Part shown: piece after piece, positions 26,571-36,119 of the stretch
How the letters are laid out: every line of letters starts with the position of its first letter
Numbering within the stretch: position 1 is the stretch's first letter
Source: Archangium minus
Lineage (GTDB): Bacteria; Myxococcota; Myxococcia; Myxococcales; Myxococcaceae
Assembly (NCBI RefSeq): GCF_044360475.1
Contig: NZ_CP043494.1
Coordinates: 1,922,001-1,986,000 of the forward strand
Direction of reading: 5' to 3'
DNA: 64,000 nucleotides
Position numbers and translations under genes: made by a program
The notes under the pieces: generated by a model
What the model saw: only the letters and a program-made list of their open reading frames with translations
What the model was told of the DNA's origin: nothing
Databases searched by the model: none

Positions 26571-27502
26571 GCGTTACGGACAGTGAGGCTTTCTCCGACG
26601 GCGAGCACGTGGAGCGGCTCGCGGGGGAGTGCGCGGCGGTTCCACTCAGCATCCAGTCGCAGGGGCGGCTCGTCCAGAGGCTCGTCGGTGAGTTTGAAGG
26701 TGCCCCAGTGCATGGCGAGGAAGCGCCTTGCCCCGAGGTCCTCGTAGGCCTGCACCGCCTGCTCGGGGTTCATGTGCTGCTTCTTCATGAACCACTCCGG
26801 GTCATAGGCACCAATGGGCAGCATGGCCGCGTCCATCCCGGGGAAGCGCCGGCCAATCTCCTTGAATCCCTCGAAGTACGCGGTGTCTCCCGAGTGGTAG
26901 ACGCGTGCGCTGGAGCCCTCCACCACGAAGCCGCCCCAGAGCGTCTCGTTGACGTCCTTGAGGCCGCGGCGGCTCCAATGCTGGGCGGGGACGAAGTGCA
27001 CCGTCACCGCCCCCACCTTCGTGGAGCCCCACCAGTCCAGCTCGGAAATGGGCAGTGCGCCACGAGGGAAGTAGCGCGCCATGCCCAGCCCAGTGATGAC
27101 GGGCGCGCCCACCTGGCGCACGGTAGGCATGTCCAGGTGGTCGAAGTGGTTGTGGGACACCAGCGTCGCGGTGATGGGCGGCAGCTTCTCCATCGTCACG
27201 CCCGGCTCCACGTTGCGGCGGATGAAGCCGGTGATGGTGTCGCGCAGCACCGGGTCGATGAGCAGCGATACACCGTCGAGCTGCACCAGCCAACTCGCGT
27301 GGCCCAACCAAGTGAGGCGCGCGCCTTCGCCGGGAGCAGGCGGGGTCGCCAGCGCGGCGAGGTCCGGCTCCACGCGGCGCACGGGGGCGTTGTCCGGGCT
27401 CTTGCGGCGCTTGCCGGCCAGCTTGTCCCCCACGGCCCACTTGAAGACAGTGGAGAAGGGCTGCGGGCCGCTGCCATCCAGGTTTTTGAAGCGCAACGGC
27501 AT
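26567..27502 (-). CDS. Metallo-beta-lactamase-fold hydrolase, NAPE-PLD-like
   Basis: 311 residues. The metal-binding HxHxDH motif is present as HNHFDHLD (about residue 113), followed by the PAQHWSRRG motif, YHSGDTAYFEGF with the bridging Asp, and a C-terminal MHWGTFKLTDEP His. LTWLGHASWLVQ at the start of the fold and the PAQHW element are those of the N-acyl-phosphatidylethanolamine phospholipase D-like subgroup, which hydrolyses phosphodiester or other substrates; the true substrate here is unknown. Cytoplasmic. It overlaps or abuts the duplicated-domain gene downstream and is divergent from the Cys-rich lipoprotein gene. Confidence 0.85.
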   Translation of the reverse strand: MPLRFKNLDGSGPQPFSTVFKWAVGDKLAGKRRKSPDNAPVRRVEPDLAALATPPAPGEGARLTWLGHASWLVQLDGVSLLIDPVLRDTITGFIRRNVEPGVTMEKLPPITATLVSHNHFDHLDMPTVRQVGAPVITGLGMARYFPRGALPISELDWWGSTKVGAVTVHFVPAQHWSRRGLKDVNETLWGGFVVEGSSARVYHSGDTAYFEGFKEIGRRFPGMDAAMLPIGAYDPEWFMKKQHMNPEQAVQAYEDLGARRFLAMHWGTFKLTDEPLDEPPLRLDAEWNRRALPREPLHVLAVGESLTVRNA

Positions 27503-27733
27503 GAGTCTCTCCCTCGGGCCCGGGCGAAAGGGTGGGCCCTGGCCCTGTCATGTTCCGTAGCCCCTCCTGGATGCAAGGGGCATGTAGGAACGCGTTTACT
27601 CACACAGGGTACGGGACGTCTGTCCGAATTCTTTCCAATGCTCAGCAGATGAGAGGCCCGACCCGTGCATCGGCGCGCGGGGATGAAAAGAAATTCCCAG
27701 CAAGGGAAGGGGAAGGGAACAGGTGGAGAAGCC

Positions 27734-30241
27734 ATGCGGCTCGGTCGCTTGCTGGTAGTGGTGGTGTGGGGTGTGGCGCTGGTCCAGGCGGGGTGTGTCG
27801 GGTGTGGGGACCTGCCCGTCACGTACAGCCTGCCGGGCACCTCCGTGGGCACATGCTCCGACGGGCTGAGCAACGGAGACGAGACGGACGTGGACTGTGG
27901 CGGGAGTTGCCGGCCGTGCGGCACTGACTCCCACGAGGACACCTGTCAGAGCGACGCTCAGTGTCCGGGAGGCGTGTGCCGCGATGGCACCTGTCAGTCC
28001 GCGCCGGCCTGCGTGAGCGACGCCGACTGCGATGCCTCAACCCCCGCTTGCATCGAGGGTGTGTGCTCACGGTGCACGGAGAGCGCGCAGTGCGCGGGTG
28101 GTTTCGAGTGCCGTGAGGGCGGCTGCAGGGAGGACCGCTTCGCGCCCCGGGTGCAGATGGCCTTCCTGCCGGGGAGCGCGGTGCTGCGCGTGCGCTTCTC
28201 CGAGCCCATGCAGCAGGACGACTCCGCCACCGGCGTGCTCAATCCCGACAACTATTGCGTGGAGCTGACGGACGAGACGCCCGACGAGTGCTCGCCCTCG
28301 GATGCCTTCTGGCTGGGCAGCGTCCTCACCGCCGTGGACCCGAACACCGTCGACATCCAGCTTCCCTTCGCTCCGGGAGGCGGCCGGTACACCGTGCATG
28401 TGTCGCAGGTGGTGGATCGCGTGAACAACGCGCTGGGCTCGCCGCGCCACGCGGACTTCGAGGTGGGAGGCCCCTTACGTCTCCTGGGTGCCACCACCCA
28501 GGGGCAGAACCGCGTTCTGCTCACCTTCTCGCAGCCGTTGCTGCCAGGCCCCGATATCGAGGGGAGCGCCGGCTGCGCCTCCCGTGCCACGTGTGCCTCG
28601 CGCTACCAGCTCTCCGGTGTCAGCGCGCTGGGGGACGTGCTCTCCGCCGAGGTGCTTCCCGCACCGCGCGACAACGAGGTGCTCCTCCGCCATGAGGCCT
28701 TCCAGCGAGGAGGCCAGTACACCGTCGTCGCCTCCATCGGAGTGGACGGGCGCCTGGGCGCGTCGCCGCTGGATCGTGCGACCTTCACTGGGTTCGGCTC
28801 GCTCGTGAGCCGCTTCCAGGACGGGCCAGTGCAGGTGGACCCGTTCGCCGATGGAGTCGCCTCCACCTCCGTCGTCTCGTATCGCGGGCGGCTGTACCTG
28901 GGCACCAACGCCTATGGCACGCGTGCGGTGGGCATGGACCTGGATGGCATTCGGCCTGATGACCTGGACTTCCGCTTCCGCAAGGACACCCAGAAGCTCG
29001 CTGGCTCGAGCAGCTCTAACTCCGCCGGCTCGCTCTTCCCGTCCATCGGCTTCGCGGGCTGCCAGGGCAACACATTCCAGTGCGGTCCGGACAACGAGGA
29101 TGGCCGCGCGCTCTTCGCCTCCGGCTCCCTTGATGGCACCGAGTGGTTGATGGTTGGCGGCACCCGGAGCGGAGGTGGGCTCGACTACGTGTACCTGTCC
29201 CGTGACGACGATGCGACGCTGGACATGAAGTACGTGGACCTGAGCCAGGCGCTGGATGGGACGTCGGTCCGGAGCTTCTCCGCCATGGGTTTCCTCGAAG
29301 GCCGCGCGTACCTGGGCATGCCCTCCCGTGACGGGTCGCGCCGCCCCGAGCTCCTTGCGCTCCTGCGTGCTCCAGCGGTGGATGCCAGGGGCCTGGAGGC
29401 CCGGGGCAACGGCATCAAGGGTGGGGCGTGCAAGCCGTCGGCTCATGACGTGTGCAACCTGTCCGCGCACCGGATGCCGGGCATCGGCGCGGCGGGCTCT
29501 CCCGCCAACCTGGCTCGCACGGTGGGCATCGACTTCGTCGGCGAGTTCAACGGCAGGCTCTATCTGGGCAATAACGGAGGCCTCGTCCGTGCCACCGTCA
29601 CGCAGCCGCTCGACTACGAGAGCGCGCCCGAGCACTGGGTATCCATCACCCCGAGTGCGCCCGAGTACCTCGCCAAGGAGTCCGTCACCACCGACAAGAC
29701 CGTGGACCTGGAGCCGTTCGATCGGGCGTGGTCACGGATGGTCGTCTTCAAGGGGCACGTGTACCTGGGCCGCAACACCACTGAGGGCCCGCAGCTGTGG
29801 CGGTGCGAGCCCGCCCGGGTCTCCGGTCCTGCGCCCGCCACCGCCGAGGCCTGCGACGCGGGAGACTGGGTGCTCGTCGCCGCTAACGGCCAGGGGGATA
29901 CGCAGCTCAGCCAGTTCGACAACCCGAACAACACCCGGCTGACGCTGCTGACCGTCAACCGCGGCCACCTGTATGTGGGCTTCGACAACGCGGTGGAGGG
30001 CGTGGTCGTGTACCGCTCGGCGGTGGCGCCTGCTCACCGCTCGGACTTCACGGGCCAGGATGGGTGCTCGGCGGCCATGGCGGGCTGCGCGGGCCTCGGG
30101 GGCAATGGCTTCGGCCAGCCCTCGCTCCACACGCGGTTCGGGGACGCTGCCTCCGTGGACTCGGGGGACCACGGCGTCCTCTATGTCCCGGTGAGTGGGG
30201 GCCCGGGGACGCCCGTGCGCCTCTACCGGCAGCGGGACTGA
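27734..30241 (+). CDS. Cys-rich surface lipoprotein with Ig-like region
   Basis: 835 residues from the ATG at 27734, supported by ggtggagaa just upstream. The signal ends VQAGC (lipobox-like), so a lipoprotein is likely though the -3 residue is unusual. Residues about 35-130 are Cys-rich with repeated CxxDxxC and GxC units typical of myxobacterial surface proteins. An SbsA-type Ig-like region follows (RVRFSEPMQQ), then about 550 residues with repeated LYLG/YVG strands that suggest a beta-propeller or similar repeat. No enzymatic motif is recognised. A hairpin terminator directly follows the stop codon. Confidence 0.75.
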   Translation: MRLGRLLVVVVWGVALVQAGCVGCGDLPVTYSLPGTSVGTCSDGLSNGDETDVDCGGSCRPCGTDSHEDTCQSDAQCPGGVCRDGTCQSAPACVSDADCDASTPACIEGVCSRCTESAQCAGGFECREGGCREDRFAPRVQMAFLPGSAVLRVRFSEPMQQDDSATGVLNPDNYCVELTDETPDECSPSDAFWLGSVLTAVDPNTVDIQLPFAPGGGRYTVHVSQVVDRVNNALGSPRHADFEVGGPLRLLGATTQGQNRVLLTFSQPLLPGPDIEGSAGCASRATCASRYQLSGVSALGDVLSAEVLPAPRDNEVLLRHEAFQRGGQYTVVASIGVDGRLGASPLDRATFTGFGSLVSRFQDGPVQVDPFADGVASTSVVSYRGRLYLGTNAYGTRAVGMDLDGIRPDDLDFRFRKDTQKLAGSSSSNSAGSLFPSIGFAGCQGNTFQCGPDNEDGRALFASGSLDGTEWLMVGGTRSGGGLDYVYLSRDDDATLDMKYVDLSQALDGTSVRSFSAMGFLEGRAYLGMPSRDGSRRPELLALLRAPAVDARGLEARGNGIKGGACKPSAHDVCNLSAHRMPGIGAAGSPANLARTVGIDFVGEFNGRLYLGNNGGLVRATVTQPLDYESAPEHWVSITPSAPEYLAKESVTTDKTVDLEPFDRAWSRMVVFKGHVYLGRNTTEGPQLWRCEPARVSGPAPATAEACDAGDWVLVAANGQGDTQLSQFDNPNNTRLTLLTVNRGHLYVGFDNAVEGVVVYRSAVAPAHRSDFTGQDGCSAAMAGCAGLGGNGFGQPSLHTRFGDAASVDSGDHGVLYVPVSGGPGTPVRLYRQRD

Positions 30242-30276
30242 GGCCGTTCGCACCCGCACCGGCCAGGGGAACGGCC
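30242..30276 (+). terminator. Hairpin with T-rich tail
   Basis: GGCCGTTC (30242-30249) pairs exactly with GAACGGCC (30269-30276) across a 19-nt loop, and is followed by cattttctttccc. It begins right after the stop codon of the Cys-rich lipoprotein gene and so fits an intrinsic terminator. Confidence 0.65.
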
Positions 30277-30336
30277 CATTTTCTTTCCCTGGCTGTTTTC
30301 TTCGCGAGTCCCTCCGGCTGGGTTGAATATCCGGCC

Positions 30337-31734
<1,398 letters not shown>

Positions 31735-31779
31735 GAGGGGGTTGAATCCCCACAGGCCTTGGGTAGTAGACGAGTAGTG

Positions 31780-31798
31780 GGCACGCGTGGGGCGTGCC
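31780..31798. terminator. 7-bp hairpin between sthA and the sigma-factor gene
   Basis: GGCACGC (31780-31786) pairs with GCGTGCC (31792-31798) across a 5-nt loop. It lies 46 nt after the sthA stop and 20 nt before the sigma-factor ATG. It may terminate sthA, or lie in the sigma-factor leader. No T-run follows. Confidence 0.35.
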
Positions 31799-31818
31799 TG
31801 GTGAGCCCGAGGCACGAA

Positions 31819-32406
31819 ATGCAGGACGTGGAGGGAGTGGGGGAGTTGAACCCGGCGGTTGTGGAGTCGCTGGTTGGGAACCACCGGCGCTTCTTGAGCT
31901 TCCTCGAGCGACGGGTGGGCAACCGGGCCCTCGCCGAGGAGCTCCTCCAATCCGCCTATGTGCGGACCCTGGAAAAGGGCGGAGAGCTCCAGGAGGGAGA
32001 GGGGGCCGTCGCCTGGTTCTACCGCCTGCTACGCAACGCGCTCGTGGACCACTACCGCCGGCAGGGCGCCGAGGGCCGGGCCCTGGAGCGCGAGGCCCGC
32101 GAGGTCTCCGAGGTGGGGCCGGATCCGGAGCTGACGCAGACGGTCTGCGCGTGCATCCACGAGCTGCTACCCGCGCTCAAGCCCGAGTACGCCGAGATGG
32201 TGCGGCAGGTGGACCTGGAGGGTCGCAGTGTCCCCGAGGTGGCCCAGGAGGCGGGCATCACCACGAACAATGCTGGGGTGCGGCTCCACCGGGCGCGACA
32301 GGCGCTCAAGAAGCAGCTGGAGCGGAGCTGCGGCACGTGTGCGTCGCATGGGTGCCTGGACTGCACTTGTGGCAAGCCGGGCGGGGGCTGCAAGACGCCC
32401 GCTTGA
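31819..32406 (+). CDS. ECF sigma factor, CorE-like (ECF44), with metal-sensing Cys motifs
   Basis: 195 residues from the ATG at 31819, with AGG 6 nt upstream; longer starts in the frame are less likely. Region 2 (AEELLQSAYVRTL, WFYRLLRNALVDHYRR) and region 4 (SVPEVAQEAGITTNNAGVRL) are clear. Two features match the CorE group of M. xanthus: a CxC motif in the linker (Cys110-x-Cys112) and a C-terminal Cys-rich tail with Cys171, 174, 179, 182, 184 and 191. From established work on CorE and CorE2, such sigma factors are switched on by copper or by cadmium/zinc without an anti-sigma factor. A copper ATPase lies about 1 kb downstream, a likely target. Which metal this one senses cannot be read from sequence. 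Confidence 0.88.
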   Translation: MQDVEGVGELNPAVVESLVGNHRRFLSFLERRVGNRALAEELLQSAYVRTLEKGGELQEGEGAVAWFYRLLRNALVDHYRRQGAEGRALEREAREVSEVGPDPELTQTVCACIHELLPALKPEYAEMVRQVDLEGRSVPEVAQEAGITTNNAGVRLHRARQALKKQLERSCGTCASHGCLDCTCGKPGGGCKTPA

Positions 32407-32440
32407 TGGGGCCTGGTGCAAGGGCCGCACTGTGTCCAAC

Positions 32441-33052
32441 TCAGGCGATACTCTGCGGCTCGCTCGTGAACAGCGCATGGAAGAGCGTGGTGTCTGGTGG
32501 TTCCTTCCAGTCCACGATCAACGGAATCCGGGTCTGGGCTAGCTCATGGGGAAGTGCGCGCACCTCGAAGGTGGCTTCGAGCTTCCTGGCAATGACTTCC
32601 GCGGGTCGGCGCATTTCAGGCGGAAGTGAGTCCAGGAACACCTTGTGGCCGATGCGTTTGTCGCCGCTGTATTCGTACTGCACGCCATAGACGGTGTAGA
32701 CGGGCGCCAGGATGCTGACACAGCCGACGACGACCTGGCGATTTCCAGGTGCATATGCGGAACAACGGAAGCTGGTGTTGGCCGTCGCGGTACCATCTCC
32801 GATGGTGAAGTCAGGGAGTTCCTTTTCGAGCTCATCCAGGAACGCCCACCACTGGTCGAGCTTCTTCAGCTTCTGCTCCCACAGCTCGCAGAGCCGGATG
32901 TGCTCGGGGGCGCTCTCGGGTTTGTTTTCGTACTCCCTGTCCGAGCGGAAGTAGTTCCGCGCGAGGGTGAGCAATTGCTCCGCTGAAAGTGGCATGGGCT
33001 CACGGACTGGCTGTCGAGGTTCGTCCAGGGGACGTGGATCATGAGTGGTCAT
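32441..33052 (-). CDS. Hypothetical protein between the sigma factor and copper ATPase
   Basis: 203 residues from the ATG at 33052, preceded by GGGGAGG at 7 nt; an upstream start is not needed. It has no signal peptide or membrane segment, a helical N-terminal half (residues 20-75) and a beta-rich C-terminal half. I recognise no family. It is on the strand opposite the sigma factor and ATPase, so it is probably not part of the copper unit. Codon use is less GC-biased than its neighbours, consistent with later acquisition (inference). Confidence 0.65.
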   Translation of the reverse strand: MTTHDPRPLDEPRQPVREPMPLSAEQLLTLARNYFRSDREYENKPESAPEHIRLCELWEQKLKKLDQWWAFLDELEKELPDFTIGDGTATANTSFRCSAYAPGNRQVVVGCVSILAPVYTVYGVQYEYSGDKRIGHKVFLDSLPPEMRRPAEVIARKLEATFEVRALPHELAQTRIPLIVDWKEPPDTTLFHALFTSEPQSIA

Positions 33053-33345
33053 GTGCGCACCTCCCCGAGCCACCTGCGACGACCAGTAACCAGCTTGGAA
33101 TTAAACGGTAGGGCGATGCGGATGGATAGCCCACTCGCTTGCCGCTGTTGGCTCCATGACCGGTGCCTCTCGTGCCTTCCTGCTCCGAGGCGCGAATGAG
33201 GGCGTTTTATTGGCTCTACACGCGCTGCTGCTCCACGCCTGCATGTTCATCGGGCAAGCCGGATGGGTTCTTTCTGGATGCCCGCTTGACGGGCAGGCGG
33301 TCCCGGTTACCTCCTGGGCCGAACCGAGGCGTGCGGCGTGACCAC

Positions 33346-33371
33346 TGTAAGGGTCTGGCGATCGCTCCGTT
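33346..33371 (+). promoter_or_regulatory. ECF-type promoter candidate upstream of copper ATPase
   Basis: TGTAAG (33346-33351), a 16-nt spacer and CGTT (33368-33371) match the general form of ECF sigma-factor promoters and lie 27 nt upstream of the ATPase start. The CorE-like sigma factor next door would be the natural recogniser, but that is inference. The remainder of the 346-nt gap 33053-33398 holds no ORF that I can support. Confidence 0.35.
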
Positions 33372-33398
33372 AGCCCAGGCGAAAGGAGCAGTTCCCTC

Positions 33399-36020
33399 AT
33401 GGCCCACGAGCACACCCACTCGCATGACTCCCATGCCGCCCACTCGCACGGCGCTCCTCCCAGCGCGGAGGGCAAGGTGTTGGATCCGGTCTGCGGCATG
33501 ACGGTCGACCCGGCGACCGCCAAGGGCGGCAGCCATGTCCACAAGGGCGCGACCTACCATTTCTGCAACCCGAAGTGCCGCGAGCGCTTCGCCGCCGAGC
33601 CCGAGAAGTACCTCCCCAAGGACCCGGTCTGCGGGATGTCGGTGAACCCGAACGCGCCCAAGGGCGGCACCCACGTCCACGAGGGGAAGACGTACTTCTT
33701 CTGCAACCCGAAGTGCCGCGAGCGCTTCGCCGCCGAGCCCCAGAAGTACCTGGAGGCGAAGTCCGAGCCGGAGCCCGTCGAGGCCCCTCCGGGCACGATG
33801 TGGATCTGCCCGATGGATCCCGAGGTCCGTCAGGACCACCCGGGCGCCTGCCCCAAGTGCGGCATGGCGCTGGAGCCCGAGCAGCCGGTGATGATGACGG
33901 CCCGCACCGAGTGGGTGTGCCCCATGCACCCAGAGATTGTGCGGAACGAGCCGGGGGCGTGCCCCATCTGTGGCATGGCGCTGGAGCCGCGCACCGTACT
34001 ACCCGAGGAGCAGCCGGACCCCGAGCTGCTGAGCATGACGCGGCGGTTCTGGGTGGGCGTCGTCCTCTCGCTGCCGCTGTTCCTCCTCGGCATGTCGGAC
34101 CTGATTCCGGGCCAGCCGGTGCAGCGCGCTGTCGATCCGCGGCTGCTGGCGTGGGTGCAGCTCGTGCTGGCGACGCCGGTGGTGCTCTGGGGCGGCTGGC
34201 CTTTCTTCGAGCGCGGCTGGGCCTCGGTGAAGAACCGGCACCTCAACATGTTCACCCTCATCGCCATGGGCACGGGCGCGGCGTACCTCTTCAGCGTCTT
34301 CGCCACGGTGGCGCCGGGGCTGCTGCCGCATGCCTTCACCGGCCACGGCGGCGCGGCGCCCGTCTACTACGAGGCGGCGGCGGTCATCGTCACGCTGGTG
34401 CTGCTGGGGCAGGTGTTGGAGCTCCGCGCGCGGCGTGCCACCTCGGGGGCCCTGCGCGCGCTGCTCAGCCTCGCTCCAGCCGTGGCCCGGCGCATCCGCG
34501 AGGATGGCCGTGAGGAGGACGTCTCGCTCGAGCAGGTGAAGGTCGGTGACTCGCTGCGCGTGCGCCCTGGCGAGAAGGTGCCGGTGGATGGCGTGGTGTT
34601 GGAAGGCGAGAGCGCGGTGGACGAGTCCATGGTGACGGGCGAGTCCATCCCGGTGGAGAAGGTGCCCGGCGCCCGCGTCACCGGTGGCACCGTCAACGGT
34701 ACGGGCAGCCTGGTGATGAAGGCCGAGCGGGTGGGGCGGGACACGCTGCTCGCGCGCATTGTCCAGCGGGTGGGTGAGGCCCAGCGCTCTCGTGCGCCCA
34801 TCCAGAAGCTGGCGGACAAGGTGGCCGCGATCTTCGTGCCCGCGGTCATCGCGGTGTCGGTGGTGACGTTCCTCGTCTGGGCCTTCGTCGGCCCCGAGCC
34901 CCGACTGGCGCACGCGCTGGTGAACGCGGTGGCGGTTCTCATCATCGCCTGCCCGTGCGCGCTGGGTCTGGCCACGCCCATGTCCGTGGTGGCGGGCATG
35001 GGCAAGGGCGCCGGGGTGGGCCTCCTCATTCGGGACGCCACGGCACTGGAGCTGCTGGAGAAGGTGGACACGCTGGTGGTGGACAAGACGGGCACGCTCA
35101 CCGAGGGCAAGCCGAAGCTGGTGTCGGTGGTGGCCGCGGAGGGCGTGGACGAGGCGCGGCTGCTGCACCTGGCGGCCAGCCTGGAGCGGGGCAGCGAGCA
35201 CCCGCTGGCTGCTGCGGTGGTGGCGGGCGCCGAGGAGAGAGGAGCGGTGCTGACCGCGGTGCAGGGCTTCCGCTCGGTGACGGGCAAGGGCGTGACGGGG
35301 CGCGTGGATGGCGCGGAGGTCGCGCTGGGCAACGTGGCACTGCTGGAGTCGCTGGGGGTGGACGCGGGGGCGCTGCGGCCTCGTTCGGAGGCGCTGCGGC
35401 GCGACGGGCAGACGGTGATGTACGTGGTGGTGGATGGGAAGCCGGCGGGGCTGCTCGGGGTCGCGGATCCGGTGAAGGCGACCACTTCCGAGGCCCTGGC
35501 CACGCTGCACCGCGAGGGCGTGCGCGTGGTGATGCTCACGGGAGACAGCCGCACCACGGCCGAGGCAGTGGCGCGTCAGCTGGGCATCGACGAGGTCGTG
35601 GCGGAGGTGCTGCCCGAGGGCAAGGGCGACGTGGTGAAGCGGTTGCAGGCCGAGGGCCGCACGGTGGCGATGGCGGGGGACGGCGTGAACGACGCACCAG
35701 CGCTGGCGCAGGCGGACGTGGGCATCGCGATGGGGACGGGCACGGACATCGCGATGGAGAGTGCGGCGGTGACGCTGGTGAAGGGAGATCTGCGGGGCAT
35801 CGCCCGGGCGCGGAGGCTGAGCCGGGGGACGCTGCGCAACATCCGGCAGAACCTCTTCTTCGCCTTCGTCTACAACACGCTGGGGGTGCCCATCGCCGCG
35901 GGGGTGCTGTACCCCTTCTTCGGGTTGCTGCTGAGCCCGATGCTCGCGGCCGCGGCGATGAGTCTCTCGTCGGTGTCGGTCATCAGCAACGCGCTGCGGC
36001 TGCGCAAGCTGGACCTGTAA
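33399..36020 (+). CDS. Copper-exporting P1B-type ATPase with N-terminal YHS and heavy-metal-binding tandem domains
   Basis: 873 residues. Order: a His-rich start, two YHS/TRASH-like domains (DPVCGM ... FCNPKCRERF, residues about 28-120), two HMBD domains (CPMDPE/CPMHPE ... CGMALEP, about 130-200), then the ATPase. The membrane metal motif is CPC (about residue 519). YN (in FVYNTLG) and MSLSS near the C-terminus specify the P1B-1 (Cu+/Ag+) class. DKTGTL (phosphorylated Asp near residue 563), SEHP and GDGVNDAP complete the catalytic core. It is a CopA-type inner-membrane exporter, next to a CorE-like sigma factor and before a His-rich outer-membrane protein. The two YHS domains are almost identical, indicating recent duplication. 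Confidence 0.94.
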   Translation: MAHEHTHSHDSHAAHSHGAPPSAEGKVLDPVCGMTVDPATAKGGSHVHKGATYHFCNPKCRERFAAEPEKYLPKDPVCGMSVNPNAPKGGTHVHEGKTYFFCNPKCRERFAAEPQKYLEAKSEPEPVEAPPGTMWICPMDPEVRQDHPGACPKCGMALEPEQPVMMTARTEWVCPMHPEIVRNEPGACPICGMALEPRTVLPEEQPDPELLSMTRRFWVGVVLSLPLFLLGMSDLIPGQPVQRAVDPRLLAWVQLVLATPVVLWGGWPFFERGWASVKNRHLNMFTLIAMGTGAAYLFSVFATVAPGLLPHAFTGHGGAAPVYYEAAAVIVTLVLLGQVLELRARRATSGALRALLSLAPAVARRIREDGREEDVSLEQVKVGDSLRVRPGEKVPVDGVVLEGESAVDESMVTGESIPVEKVPGARVTGGTVNGTGSLVMKAERVGRDTLLARIVQRVGEAQRSRAPIQKLADKVAAIFVPAVIAVSVVTFLVWAFVGPEPRLAHALVNAVAVLIIACPCALGLATPMSVVAGMGKGAGVGLLIRDATALELLEKVDTLVVDKTGTLTEGKPKLVSVVAAEGVDEARLLHLAASLERGSEHPLAAAVVAGAEERGAVLTAVQGFRSVTGKGVTGRVDGAEVALGNVALLESLGVDAGALRPRSEALRRDGQTVMYVVVDGKPAGLLGVADPVKATTSEALATLHREGVRVVMLTGDSRTTAEAVARQLGIDEVVAEVLPEGKGDVVKRLQAEGRTVAMAGDGVNDAPALAQADVGIAMGTGTDIAMESAAVTLVKGDLRGIARARRLSRGTLRNIRQNLFFAFVYNTLGVPIAAGVLYPFFGLLLSPMLAAAAMSLSSVSVISNALRLRKLDL
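33561..33751 (+). repeat. Nearly identical direct repeat in the YHS domains
   Basis: A 53-bp segment starting at 33561 recurs at 33699 with one mismatch (138 bp apart). It encodes the second Cys pair and following helix of each YHS domain. The match is higher than between the HMBD copies and suggests a recent duplication or gene conversion. Confidence 0.8.
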
Positions 36021-36119
36021 CCGTATGGAGGGCCGCCCGTTCTCTCCGCGAGCAGCGGAGCACCCCGGTCCCTCCCATCGCGAGGGAACAGACACCAGTC
36101 TTCCACCGGGAGGTGGAAG

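Noticed and set aside
33156..33341. 61-codon plus-strand ORF before the copper ATPase
   Set aside because: No ribosome binding site, poor codon bias, overlaps other chance frames and the promoter region.
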